From Amycolatopsis thermalba (GTDB lineage Bacteria > Actinomycetota > Actinomycetes > Mycobacteriales > Pseudonocardiaceae): DNA of 64,000 nt. This document shows, piece after piece, positions 21,963 through 29,413 of the stretch; position 1 is the stretch's first letter, and the number at the start of each line of letters is the position of its first letter. The notes beneath the pieces are model-generated. The model was not told where the DNA came from. It saw nothing but the letters and a program-made list of their open reading frames with translations, and searched no databases. The position numbers and the translations under genes were made by a program. The stretch is taken from assembly GCF_003385215.1 (NCBI RefSeq), contig NZ_PQHW01000009.1, positions 1 to 64,000 of the forward strand. Reading direction: 5' to 3'.

Positions 21963-22046
21963 AGACACATCTTCCCACTCCCACAAGCCGGGCGCGCGTA
22001 GACCCTCCCCACCTGTGACCAGGGTCGCGGACCAGCGCGAAACGAT

Positions 22047-22754
22047 TCAGAGGAGCCCGGCCACCGCGCCCGCACGGCCCAGCACGTCCCGCAACTTGGC
22101 CGGGGTGAGGCGTCCGGTGAAAGTGTTCTGCTGCGAGACGTGAAATGACCCAAAAAGGTGAAGATCAGGGGTCCCCGGCAGGACGAAGTGAGCGCCGTGG
22201 CCGAACTTGGGCGCCGGTTTCGGCACCGTCCAAGTCTGCGCGAGCACCGGCAGCAGCGCCTGCCAGCCGAACGCGCCGAGCACGACGACCGCGCGGAGTG
22301 TCGGAAGTAACAGCTCGAACTCCCGCACCAGCCAGGGACGGCAGTTGTCCCGCTCCGACGGCAGCGGCTTGTTGGCCGGCGGGGCGCACTTGACCGGCGC
22401 GGTGATCCGCACGCCCTTGAGTTCCAGGCCGTCGCCGATGTGGGTCGAGGTCGGCTGGGAAGCCAGGCCCAGGTCGTAAAGCGCCTGGTAGAGGAAGTCG
22501 CCGGAGCGGTCACCGGTGAACATGCGGCCGGTGCGGTTGGCGCCGTGGGCGGCGGGCGCGAGCCCGACGATGGCCAGCGACGCGTCCGCCGGCCCGAACC
22601 CGGGCACCGGCCGTCCCCAGTACGTCCAGTCGGCGAAGGCGGCCCGTTTGGTCGCGGCGACCTCCTCGCGCCAGGCCACCAGGCGCGGGCAGCGGCGGCA
22701 CCCGGTGACCGCCGTGTCCAGTTCGGCCAGGGTGTGGAGCTTTCGTCGGGTCAC
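22047..22754 (-). CDS. udgB: Uracil-DNA glycosylase, family 5
   Basis: A 235-residue family 5 (UdgB) enzyme. The iron-sulfur cysteines appear in GCRRCPRL near residue 18 and in APVKCAPPANKP; the catalytic loop is GLAPAAHGANRTGRMF, and the C-terminal HVSQQNTFTGRLTP motif is the leucine-loop equivalent. It removes uracil and related bases from DNA. The GTG at 22754 gives the family N-terminus; an ATG at 22787 would add 11 residues. It is divergent from the peptidase gene. Confidence 0.88.
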   Translation of the reverse strand: MTRRKLHTLAELDTAVTGCRRCPRLVAWREEVAATKRAAFADWTYWGRPVPGFGPADASLAIVGLAPAAHGANRTGRMFTGDRSGDFLYQALYDLGLASQPTSTHIGDGLELKGVRITAPVKCAPPANKPLPSERDNCRPWLVREFELLLPTLRAVVVLGAFGWQALLPVLAQTWTVPKPAPKFGHGAHFVLPGTPDLHLFGSFHVSQQNTFTGRLTPAKLRDVLGRAGAVAGLL

Positions 22755-22788
22755 ATCGTCAGTGTGCTCCGCTAGGTTGGCGATCATG
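22750..22788 (+). promoter_or_regulatory. Leaderless promoter of the S10 peptidase gene
   Basis: GTCACA (22750-22755), 17 bp, TAGGTT (22773-22778), 7 bp, then the ATG at 22786. There is no ribosome binding site, and the -10 to start distance is that of a leaderless actinobacterial transcript. Confidence 0.55.
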
Positions 22789-24258
22789 CCGGAAACCCCC
22801 GAAGAGGAGACGAAGACCGAGGCCGCGCCCGAACCGAGCGACGACCTCGTCACCACCCAGCACACGCTCACCGTCAAGCGGCGCAAACTGTCCTACACCG
22901 CGCAGACCGGACGAATCGTGCTGCGCAAGGAAGTGCACACCGACGGCAAGTTCGACGGGCACGCCGCCAAGGCCGAGGTGTTCCTCACCTCCTACACGCT
23001 CGACGGCGCGGAGCCGGGTTCGCGGCCGGTGACGTTCGCCTTCAACGGCGGCCCGGGCTCGGCGAGCGTGTGGCTGCACATGGGCGTGCTGGGGCCGCGC
23101 CGGGTGGTCTCCGGCGACGTCGACTCGCCCGAGCCGCCGCCGTACCGGGTGGCCGACAACCCGGAGACGCTGCTGGTGCACAGCGACCTGGTGTTCATCG
23201 ACCCGGTGTCCACCGGCTACTCGCGGCCGAAGAAGGGCGAGAGCGCCAAGGACTTCCACGGGTTCACCGCGGACGTGGAAGCGGTCGCGGAGGTCATCCG
23301 GCTGTGGACGTCGCGCAACGGGCGGTGGCTGTCGCCGAAGTACCTGGCCGGCGAGTCGTACGGCACGCTGCGCGCGGCGGCGCTGGCCGGGCACCTGCAG
23401 GAGCGGCACGGGTTCTACCTGAACGGGCTGATGCTCATCAGTTCCGTGCTGGACATGGGCACGATCCGCTTCACCGAGGGCAACGACCAGCCGTACCCGC
23501 TGTTCGTGCCGACGTACGCGGCGATCGCGCACTACCACGGCAAGCACGGCAAGCGGAAGCTGGCCGACGTGCTGGCCGAGGCGGAGGAGTTCGCCGCGCG
23601 CGAGCTGCCGTGGGCGCTGCAGCGGGGTTCGCGGCTGACACCGGAGGAGAAGGCGGCGGCGGTGCGCAAGCTGGCGTCGCTGACCGGGCTGGACGAGTCC
23701 TATGTGGACCGGGTCAACCTGCGGATCGAGCACGTGCGGTTCTTCACCGAGCTGCTGCGGGAGCGCGGGCTGACCACGGGCCGGATGGACGGCCGCTTCA
23801 CGACGTGGGAGCCGGACGGCGGACGCGAGCTGATGAGCGACGACGCGTCGGTGTCGCGGATCATCGGGGCGTATTCGGCTGGTTTCAACCACTACGTCCG
23901 GTCCGAGCTGGGGTACGAGAACGACCTGCCGTACGAGGTCCTGTCGATGGACGTGGTGCGGAACTGGTCCTACTCGGAGTTCGAGGGCCGCGCGGTGTCG
24001 GCGGTGGAGGCGCTCAGCGCGGCGATGCGGGCGAACCCCCACCTGAAGGTGCACGTGGCCCTGGGCTACTACGACGGCGCGACGCCCTACTACGCGGCCG
24101 AGCACGTCCTGGCGCACCTGCAGATCCCGGAGAACCTGCGGAGCAACATCGAGTCGGCCTACTACCCGGCCGGGCACATGATGTACGTGCACGAGCCGTC
24201 GCGGCTGCAGCAGTCGAAGGACCTGGCTGACTTCGTGACTACCAGCTCAAACAGGTAG
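22786..24258 (+). CDS. S10-type serine carboxypeptidase-like protein (3' end supplied by the prophage)
   Basis: A 490-residue serine carboxypeptidase-like hydrolase. FNGGPGSASVW near residue 86 is the family oxyanion motif, LAGESYGTLRAAALAG near residue 187 holds the nucleophile serine, and YYPAGHMMY near the end holds the catalytic histidine. It has no signal peptide. The last 20 codons after the att core come from the integrated prophage: the protein now ends LADFVTTSSNR, while the stranded host tail at 48.3 kb reads LADFVRSSSNR. Function is thus probably preserved. Confidence 0.88.
   Translation: MPETPEEETKTEAAPEPSDDLVTTQHTLTVKRRKLSYTAQTGRIVLRKEVHTDGKFDGHAAKAEVFLTSYTLDGAEPGSRPVTFAFNGGPGSASVWLHMGVLGPRRVVSGDVDSPEPPPYRVADNPETLLVHSDLVFIDPVSTGYSRPKKGESAKDFHGFTADVEAVAEVIRLWTSRNGRWLSPKYLAGESYGTLRAAALAGHLQERHGFYLNGLMLISSVLDMGTIRFTEGNDQPYPLFVPTYAAIAHYHGKHGKRKLADVLAEAEEFAARELPWALQRGSRLTPEEKAAAVRKLASLTGLDESYVDRVNLRIEHVRFFTELLRERGLTTGRMDGRFTTWEPDGGRELMSDDASVSRIIGAYSAGFNHYVRSELGYENDLPYEVLSMDVVRNWSYSEFEGRAVSAVEALSAAMRANPHLKVHVALGYYDGATPYYAAEHVLAHLQIPENLRSNIESAYYPAGHMMYVHEPSRLQQSKDLADFVTTSSNR
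24206..24227 (+). other. attL core
   Basis: The 22 bp core starting TGCAGCAGTCGAAGG is identical to attR. Homology between the two junctions extends over 24179-24237 (matching 48297-48355) with only four differences, which are synonymous or conservative in the peptidase reading frame. Confidence 0.88.
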
Positions 24259-24284
24259 TCGAAGATGATCTAGACCGAGACGGG

Positions 24285-24344
24285 CGTGGGACAAACGTGG
24301 GACGGACCTGGGGTCCGACCGAGAGGAATCCCCCGTGTCCCACG
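24285..24344. repeat. Left arm-type integrase repeats CGTGGGAC
   Basis: CGTGGGAC occurs at 24285-24292 and 24296-24303 (11 bp apart) and inverted at 24337-24344. Three more copies lie near attR at 48123-48152. The second left copy and the last right copy share the longer string CGTGGGACGGACCT. This is how arm-type binding sites of lambda-like integrases are laid out. Confidence 0.6.
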
Positions 24345-24820
24345 CCTGCAGCGGCTGGCAACGCGTCCTTGTATTCATGGCGGCGCTGACAACCGTCGCT
24401 CTGCTGTTGCCGCCGCCGCCCGCCGCCAGCCAGACCCCCGGCGCACCGCGGTGTACGTGGGCGACGGAGTACAACCGCACCCTGGACGAGCTCGGCGAGG
24501 ACCGGGCGCTGTGGCGCGTCGGCGACGTGCCCGATACCGGTTGGGGTGAGGCCAGCGACGAGGGCGCGGTGGTGGACGCGCTGGTGCCGTGCAGGTATGT
24601 CGCCGACGTGGTGCGGCACGAGCACATGCACCTGCAGCAGGTGCGCCAGTTCGGGTCGGGTCGGTTCGCCGCGTTCGTGCTCGGTGCGGACCGGATCGAG
24701 ATCGTGGCGGACTGCGCGTCGCTGCTGGCGGGGTCTCGGTACACGCCCTACGTCGATTCCGCCGGCGGGTGCTCTGAGCGGGACCTGCGGGATGCGCGGC
24801 AGCTGCTGCGCGAGCGTTAG
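24335..24820 (+). CDS. Secreted prophage-borne protein with an HExxH motif
   Basis: A 161-residue protein from the GTG at 24335 (GAGAGG site 8 bp upstream), on the strand opposite to the structural genes. A signal peptide covers about residues 1-32 (VLVFMAALTTVALLL, then PAASQ). The mature part has VVRHEHMHLQQ, which fits the zinc-protease pattern HExxH, and a downstream acidic ADRIEIVADC that could supply the third ligand. Two or more cysteines may form a disulfide. No named family is recognised. Position beside attL suggests a lysogenic-conversion (moron) gene. Confidence 0.65.
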   Translation: MSHACSGWQRVLVFMAALTTVALLLPPPPAASQTPGAPRCTWATEYNRTLDELGEDRALWRVGDVPDTGWGEASDEGAVVDALVPCRYVADVVRHEHMHLQQVRQFGSGRFAAFVLGADRIEIVADCASLLAGSRYTPYVDSAGGCSERDLRDARQLLRER

Positions 24821-25065
24821 CGCTCGACGACGAACGTGCCCTTGCCGGGCAGGGTGATGACCAGGCCGCGGTCGCGGAGTTCCTGGATCGCGCGCCGGAC
24901 GGTGCCGGTGGCCACGCCGTACTCCTCCGCCATGACCCGCTCGTTCTGCAGGCGGGCGCCGGGCGCCAGGTCGCCGTCCTCGATCCGCTTCTGGACGTGG
25001 TCGGCGACCTGCTGCCAGATGTAGGCCGGGCGGGAGTGGTCGGGCACGAAGTCGGCAGGGCTCAC
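24817..25065 (-). CDS. Short GntR-type DNA-binding protein
   Basis: An 82-residue protein that is only a GntR winged helix: PAYIWQQVADHVQKRI, VMAEEYGVATGTVRRAI, LVITLPGKGTFVVE. The effector domain of full-length GntR proteins is missing. The GTG at 25065 is chosen because the DNA-binding domain starts soon after it. Such short GntR proteins are common in actinobacterial phages and integrative elements. It is divergent from a two-gene plus-strand unit and converges with the secreted HExxH gene. Confidence 0.75.
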   Translation of the reverse strand: MSPADFVPDHSRPAYIWQQVADHVQKRIEDGDLAPGARLQNERVMAEEYGVATGTVRRAIQELRDRGLVITLPGKGTFVVER

Positions 25066-25115
25066 TACTGCACCGTAAACATGCCCTGAGCTGCATCGTT
25101 CCGTAGAACGCTGTC

Positions 25116-25135
25116 TAGTGCTGTACGCCGCACTA
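25116..25135. promoter_or_regulatory. Inverted repeat at the start of the small plus-strand genes
   Basis: TAGTGC (25116-25121), 8 bp, GCACTA (25130-25135) is a perfect 6 bp inverted repeat whose right arm reaches the ATG at 25135. It lies between the divergent GntR gene and the small-gene pair and is a candidate operator. Confidence 0.4.
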
Positions 25136-25416
25136 TGGAGCGGCATAGAGTGGACGCCGTGCCGACCGTGTCCGTCTCCCACGTCGAGCCTGAGTGGCTG
25201 GTGATCGCAGAGCGCCTTCACCTGCGGATCCAGCGCGCCATGCGCGAGGGTTACCTGGACGAGATGTGCGCCACCGCCTGCGGGTTGATCGCCGCCCGCT
25301 CGGCGCTCGACCTCCGCCTGGACCCTGACCAGGTCCAGCGCTGCCCGGCCTGTCGCCTGCTCGAACCCGGCATGGCCCAGGGAGTCGACGCCTACCTGGC
25401 TGCGAGGACCTCATGA
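25135..25416 (+). CDS. Hypothetical prophage protein with a CPAC motif
   Basis: A 93-residue protein with an alpha-helical middle (RLHLRIQRAMREGYLDEM) and two cysteine groups, CATACG and RCPACR. No family is recognised. It is the first gene of a two-gene plus-strand unit; its stop overlaps the next ATG by 4 bp (ATGA). Confidence 0.55.
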   Translation: MERHRVDAVPTVSVSHVEPEWLVIAERLHLRIQRAMREGYLDEMCATACGLIAARSALDLRLDPDQVQRCPACRLLEPGMAQGVDAYLAARTS

Positions 25417-25586
25417 CGTTCTCGTACTCGGAGTTCCAGAAGGATCCGCTGGTCAAGGACGTGAACCGAGCACGCCGCTCGTCGTACTTCGAGGCCCACG
25501 ACGGCACGATCACCCTGCTGGACACCGGCGAGACCCTGCCCCCGGAGCCGGGCGAGCACGCCGGCGAAGACGTGCGCCGTCCCTGA
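25413..25586 (+). CDS. Hypothetical 57-residue prophage protein
   Basis: A small gene starting FSYSEFQKDPLVKD and ending DVRRP, coupled by ATGA to the previous gene. Composition is acidic with a plausible codon pattern (G/C third positions). No motif is recognised. A strong hairpin follows 30 bp downstream. Confidence 0.5.
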   Translation: MTFSYSEFQKDPLVKDVNRARRSSYFEAHDGTITLLDTGETLPPEPGEHAGEDVRRP

Positions 25587-25615
25587 TCAGGGGGACAGAC
25601 CAGGCGCGCGAGGAG

Positions 25616-25653
25616 CCCCCGGCCCGTACACCTCCAAGTCCCCGGGCCGGGGG
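25616..25653. terminator. Bidirectional terminator hairpin
   Basis: CCCCCGGCCCG (25616-25626) pairs with CGGGCCGGGGG (25643-25653), an 11 bp perfect stem with a 16 nt loop. It separates the plus-strand small genes from the end of the leftward late operon. Confidence 0.75.
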
Positions 25654-25659
25654 TTCCGC

Positions 25660-25842
25660 CTACTCGGCCTTGTTCGGCACGCGCCACACGCCGTAGATGG
25701 TGGCGCCAGCGGCGACGAGCGCGGACAGGGCGGCCGGAAGTTCCCCGGCGCCGATCACGTTGTCGGCGACGATCGGGGCGAGCGCGGTGCACAGCCCGCC
25801 GATCGCGGCGACGATCGCCTTCGCGGCGTTGCCGAGGTTCAC
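25660..25842 (-). CDS. Holin-like small membrane protein
   Basis: A 60-residue protein with two hydrophobic segments (IVAAIGGLCTALAPIVA and LSALVAAGATIYGVW) and a charged C-terminus. The GTG overlaps the endolysin stop by 4 bp. Last gene of the late operon; the size and position fit a phage holin. Confidence 0.65.
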   Translation of the reverse strand: MNLGNAAKAIVAAIGGLCTALAPIVADNVIGAGELPAALSALVAAGATIYGVWRVPNKAE

Positions 25843-26621
25843 GCCGCATCACCCAGCTTCGCGAGGACCTGGTCGACCTTGTTGCGCAGCTCGGTGAGCG
25901 CGGCCCGGTCCTCGAAGGTCCACTTCGCGTGGTCGAACGCGAGGTCGACGAGGTTGGTCTTGTTCTTGTCCCCGGCGATACGGGACGGCTTGTAGCCCAG
26001 CACCGCGTCGAGCAGGGTGCGGACCATGTCGACGAGGGTCTTGTTGCCGGCCACGGTGGGCCAGCCGGGGTACTCGCCGTTCTTGAAGGAGCCGGCGAGC
26101 TGGTTGTAGATGGCGTCGAGCTTGGCGCTCTGGTCGGGGGTCAAGTCGTCCTCCTCGGTTCCGGTGGTCAACGCCGCGAGCACGTGGGCGCAGAACGCCT
26201 CGTCCTCGACGATCTCGAAGTGCATCGGGTCCTTGCGGCCCTGGTAGTCGCCGCCCCACCGCACAGCGCCGCGGGTGGCGGCGACGATCTCGCGGATGGC
26301 GCGGATCTGCGCCGCGCTGAAGTTCGCGGCCGGGTCGGTGCCGAGCGGGTGTCGGGTGGCGTTGGCGTCTGCCGCAGTCCCGGATGCATGGTTGGACAGC
26401 GTGGTGCTGCTGCCGCGGATGGTGCGCTCGGCGTAGCCCCAGTCGTCGAGCTGCCCGTCGTCGAGATCCTCGACGCGCGCGTGGAACTGGGCCAGCACCC
26501 ACACCAGCAGCTCACCGGCCGGGCCCTTGCGGAGCCGGATCGTCCGTGTCGTGCCAGGGATGGTGTAGACCGTGGTCAGGTTGATGTCGTTGGCGGGGTA
26601 GCCGTTCTGCGACTTGGGCAT
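25839..26621 (-). CDS. Endolysin with an M15-type peptidase domain
   Basis: A 260-residue protein. Residues about 45-145 are an M15 (VanY/L-Ala-D-Glu) metallopeptidase: SSTTLSNHASGTAADANATR gives the first zinc His and Asp, and DPMHFEI gives the HxE-type third ligand. The C-terminal 110 residues are helical and may bind cell wall. It would cut the peptide stem of peptidoglycan. No mycolyl-arabinogalactan esterase (LysB) is found, as expected for a host without mycolates. ATG 26621 follows AGGAGG. Confidence 0.82.
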   Translation of the reverse strand: MPKSQNGYPANDINLTTVYTIPGTTRTIRLRKGPAGELLVWVLAQFHARVEDLDDGQLDDWGYAERTIRGSSTTLSNHASGTAADANATRHPLGTDPAANFSAAQIRAIREIVAATRGAVRWGGDYQGRKDPMHFEIVEDEAFCAHVLAALTTGTEEDDLTPDQSAKLDAIYNQLAGSFKNGEYPGWPTVAGNKTLVDMVRTLLDAVLGYKPSRIAGDKNKTNLVDLAFDHAKWTFEDRAALTELRNKVDQVLAKLGDAA

Positions 26622-26623
26622 GC

Positions 26624-26869
26624 TCACCCTCCTGTGAATGCGGTGATGAGGGCGCCGGCGAGCGCGCCGAGCGCGCCACCGCCCCCGGTGGCGACCCACA
26701 CGCGCCGCTCGAGCGCGCGGATGCGGGTTTCGTGGTCCGCGCTCTGGGCCTTGACCTCTTCGCGCAGGGTCTTCATCTCGCCGCGGATTTCCTTCACGGC
26801 GTCGTGCGTGGCGCGCACCTCGTCGTACATCTCCTTGGTGGTGATCACCACGTCACCGGGCTGTGCCAT
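26624..26869 (-). CDS. XhlA-like coiled-coil membrane protein (lysis accessory)
   Basis: An 81-residue protein with a long charged coiled coil (EMYDEVRATHDAVKEIRGEM onward) followed by one C-terminal TM segment rich in Gly and Ala. This is the plan of haemolysin XhlA/holin-partner proteins. It is 2 bp upstream of the endolysin start and belongs to the lysis cassette. Confidence 0.6.
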   Translation of the reverse strand: MAQPGDVVITTKEMYDEVRATHDAVKEIRGEMKTLREEVKAQSADHETRIRALERRVWVATGGGGALGALAGALITAFTGG

Positions 26870-26880
26870 GACTGCTCCCC

Positions 26881-27597
26881 TCAGTCCTTGATCTTGTAGG
26901 CCCAGAAGCGAGTCAGGCCGCCGCCGTTGTTGCCGGTCGTGCCGCCTTCCAGCCACCGGTTGCTGCCGGAGGTGTGGCCGACGTTCATCCGCAGCACGTC
27001 GTTGACGGCGAGCCGGTCCACGCCGGTGGCTTCCTGCCCGTTGCCCTCGGCGGCGTTGGTCGAGGACGGCAGCAGGGTGTAGGCCAACGTCGCGTCGCGG
27101 ATGAACCCGCCGGACGCGCGGTTCTTCGTGACGCCCATGATGCGGTAGCCCACGGTGTCGGCCGACCACTGCGCACGGCAGCCGTAGGCGTACAGCCCGG
27201 GCTCACGGATGATGAGCGCGAAGTCGTCACCGCCCGATGCGCTTGGCCGCCACATCGGGTTGCCGCCGACGCTGTCGTTCTGGATCGCGCCGGTCATGGG
27301 GACGGTCTGCGGGGTGCCCGGCGAGATCGAGCGCGCCGTGTCGTTGTAGAGCACGCACGCGGGCATGCCGGGGTTGAGCGGCACCCACGCGCTGCCGGTC
27401 CACCGGTAGGTGCGCCAGTCCACCGAGGACACGAGCAGCTGGCCGGCCACGCCGGTCGCGGGCAGCGCGGACACCACGCGCAGGGTCTTGAGGAACTGGC
27501 TCTCGACCGCCTCGGCGAGTTCCTGGAGGTCCGCGGGCACGTTGGGCGGGTCGGTCAGCGCCGGGTACGGGAGGGCGTAGGTGGGTGTGCTGGGCAT
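26881..27597 (-). CDS. Distal tail protein, possible fibre / receptor-binding protein
   Basis: A 238-residue protein. The N-terminus (YALPYPALTDPPNVPADLQ, LAEAVESQ) is the usual start of actinophage tail-fibre proteins. The C-terminal 130 residues are beta-rich with a C1q/TNF-like look (GLYAYGCRAQWS, RIMGVTKNR, LNVGHTSGSN-type end). As the last tail gene before lysis it may contact the host surface. Assignment rests on position and general features. Confidence 0.55.
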   Translation of the reverse strand: MPSTPTYALPYPALTDPPNVPADLQELAEAVESQFLKTLRVVSALPATGVAGQLLVSSVDWRTYRWTGSAWVPLNPGMPACVLYNDTARSISPGTPQTVPMTGAIQNDSVGGNPMWRPSASGGDDFALIIREPGLYAYGCRAQWSADTVGYRIMGVTKNRASGGFIRDATLAYTLLPSSTNAAEGNGQEATGVDRLAVNDVLRMNVGHTSGSNRWLEGGTTGNNGGGLTRFWAYKIKD

Positions 27598-27611
27598 GGA
27601 TCTTTCCCCTT

Positions 27612-28304
27612 CTAGAACGGCATGACCGTGAGCGTGCGTTTTCCGAAGAAGGTGATGGCGGAGCCGCCGTGCGCCTCGAAGCGGTACTTCATGGTGAAGG
27701 TGTGCAAGCCCTGTTTCAGGCCATCGGCGGCGGTGAGCAGCGTGGTGTTGGTGGCGGTGAACGTGACCGCGCCGGGGTTGACGGAGTCGGACACGCCGAA
27801 CGCGGCACGGGAATCGGACGCGGCGATAGAGGATGCCCCGCTCACCTCGACATCGAAGTAGCCTCCGGAGCCGTTGACCGCGATGCGCGAACTCGCGATG
27901 ACCAGGCATCGACGGGACGATCCGATGTAGACGTTCGACACCCGAGGGCCGACAGTTGCAAGGTCGCTATACGCGGTGTTGCCGGTGCTCTCGTTCGGCG
28001 AGACGTTGTCCGACCGCCAGTTCAGCGCCGCGCCTTCGCCTGGCGCCTGGATCCGGCCCAGCACGAAATACTGGGACTGCACCCGCATCAACGCGACCGT
28101 GTCGCCTGGGCTGATCATGATGCTGTTCGAGGTCGACAGCACGGACAGGTTGTTGAACGTGTTGCCGTTGATGAGGATCGAGTTGAGGCCGGTCTGCTCG
28201 TCCCAGGCTTGCACCACTCCGGTGTGCCAGCCAATGTCGCTGTTGCCGTTGCCCTGCTGCTGCATGCCCTGCACCAGAAGGGCGGCGATGTCCGCGGACC
28301 TCAC
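27612..28304 (-). CDS. Minor tail / tail-tip protein
   Basis: A 230-residue protein. The N-terminal 100 residues look like an OB-fold tail-spike base (TGVVQAWDEQTGLNSILI, SIMISPGDTVALMRVQSQY), and the rest is beta-rich. A GGAGGTG site precedes the GTG at 28304, which overlaps the previous stop. Located in the tail-tip cluster; exact role not known. Confidence 0.55.
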   Translation of the reverse strand: MRSADIAALLVQGMQQQGNGNSDIGWHTGVVQAWDEQTGLNSILINGNTFNNLSVLSTSNSIMISPGDTVALMRVQSQYFVLGRIQAPGEGAALNWRSDNVSPNESTGNTAYSDLATVGPRVSNVYIGSSRRCLVIASSRIAVNGSGGYFDVEVSGASSIAASDSRAAFGVSDSVNPGAVTFTATNTTLLTAADGLKQGLHTFTMKYRFEAHGGSAITFFGKRTLTVMPF

Positions 28305-29413
28305 GCCACACCTCCGAGGATCTGTTCGCGGGTAGTGGCCTGCATGACGCCGCCGGCGTCCAGCGGGACCGTCAGCGTCTCGATTACGTGCCGCTCGACG
28401 TTGAGCCGGTTCGAGTAGGACAGCTCGATGGGGTCGAGAGGTTCGAGCGCGACATTGGGCACCATGGAGAAGTCGACGTTGTACGGAAGCCCCAGCTGCC
28501 GGACCAGCATCGCGTCTGCGGCGGCCTGCGCTTGCTCGGTGGTGGTGATGAAGGTCGAGCTGTAGAACCGCGGCACCTTGCCGAACGGGCCGTTCCAGTA
28601 GGTCGGGCTGCTCGGGTTGAGGTCGTAGGCCACCGCCCGCACCGGTGGTGCTTCCCCGACGGGCTCGCCTGTGGCGACGACCGCGTTGTAGACGCCGTCG
28701 CGCTTCAACCGGCGCGACACCGTCGCTACGACGCCCCCGCGGCCGTGGTTGACGGAGAACACCGGCACCGTGGGGTCCGGCGCGGTCTCGACCCGCAACC
28801 GGCCCGCATAGTCCCAGTACATGACCTTGCCGAACGAGTCGGCGATGTCCTTCAGGAACTTGTACCGGTCGTCCTCCAGCACGTGGCTGGACGGGAACGT
28901 GGTGGCCCCGGCGTCGAAGTCGAACAGGATGATCGCGCCGGGGTAGACCTCGCCCACGAGGAAGTCGAAGATCGCCGCGACCGAGGTGCCGGCGCCGAAC
29001 TCGCGTGGCGCGAGCGGGCGCGCGTCGATGATCCCGGACATCCGGTCGCGGCCGTCGAGCTGGATCTGCCCGTCCGGCGCGTTCTGCTGGTCGGTCTCGT
29101 ACATGCGGAAGTAGCCCTGCGAGACCCATTCGGTGCCGCCGTCGCCGTAGACGATGCCCCGCTCGACGAACACCTCGTTGCCGTAGGGGGTGAGCAGCCC
29201 GCCGGCGCTGGCCGGGAACTCCCACTCGGTGGTGAGGTCGAGGGTGGCGCGGATGTCCGCCGTGGCGTCCAGCTTCACGTCGCCGGACACGATCGGGATT
29301 TCCACCCCGAGCGGGTTGACGCCGGTCTGGCCGGGCGAGCACACGCGGGCGCGGGAGGCCATCGCGTGCGAGCCGCGCACGGTGGTCAGGAACCGGTCGG
29401 AGACGGGGCGCAT
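28301..29413 (-). CDS. DUF5047-type minor tail protein
   Basis: A 370-residue tail-tip protein beginning RPVSDRFLTTVRGSH, then a beta-rich domain with WEFPASAGGLLTPYGNEVF and a module around GRDRMSGIIDARPL. This is the pattern of DUF5047-type minor tail proteins of actinophages. TGATG couples it to the upstream gene. Confidence 0.65.
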   Translation of the reverse strand: MRPVSDRFLTTVRGSHAMASRARVCSPGQTGVNPLGVEIPIVSGDVKLDATADIRATLDLTTEWEFPASAGGLLTPYGNEVFVERGIVYGDGGTEWVSQGYFRMYETDQQNAPDGQIQLDGRDRMSGIIDARPLAPREFGAGTSVAAIFDFLVGEVYPGAIILFDFDAGATTFPSSHVLEDDRYKFLKDIADSFGKVMYWDYAGRLRVETAPDPTVPVFSVNHGRGGVVATVSRRLKRDGVYNAVVATGEPVGEAPPVRAVAYDLNPSSPTYWNGPFGKVPRFYSSTFITTTEQAQAAADAMLVRQLGLPYNVDFSMVPNVALEPLDPIELSYSNRLNVERHVIETLTVPLDAGGVMQATTREQILGGVA

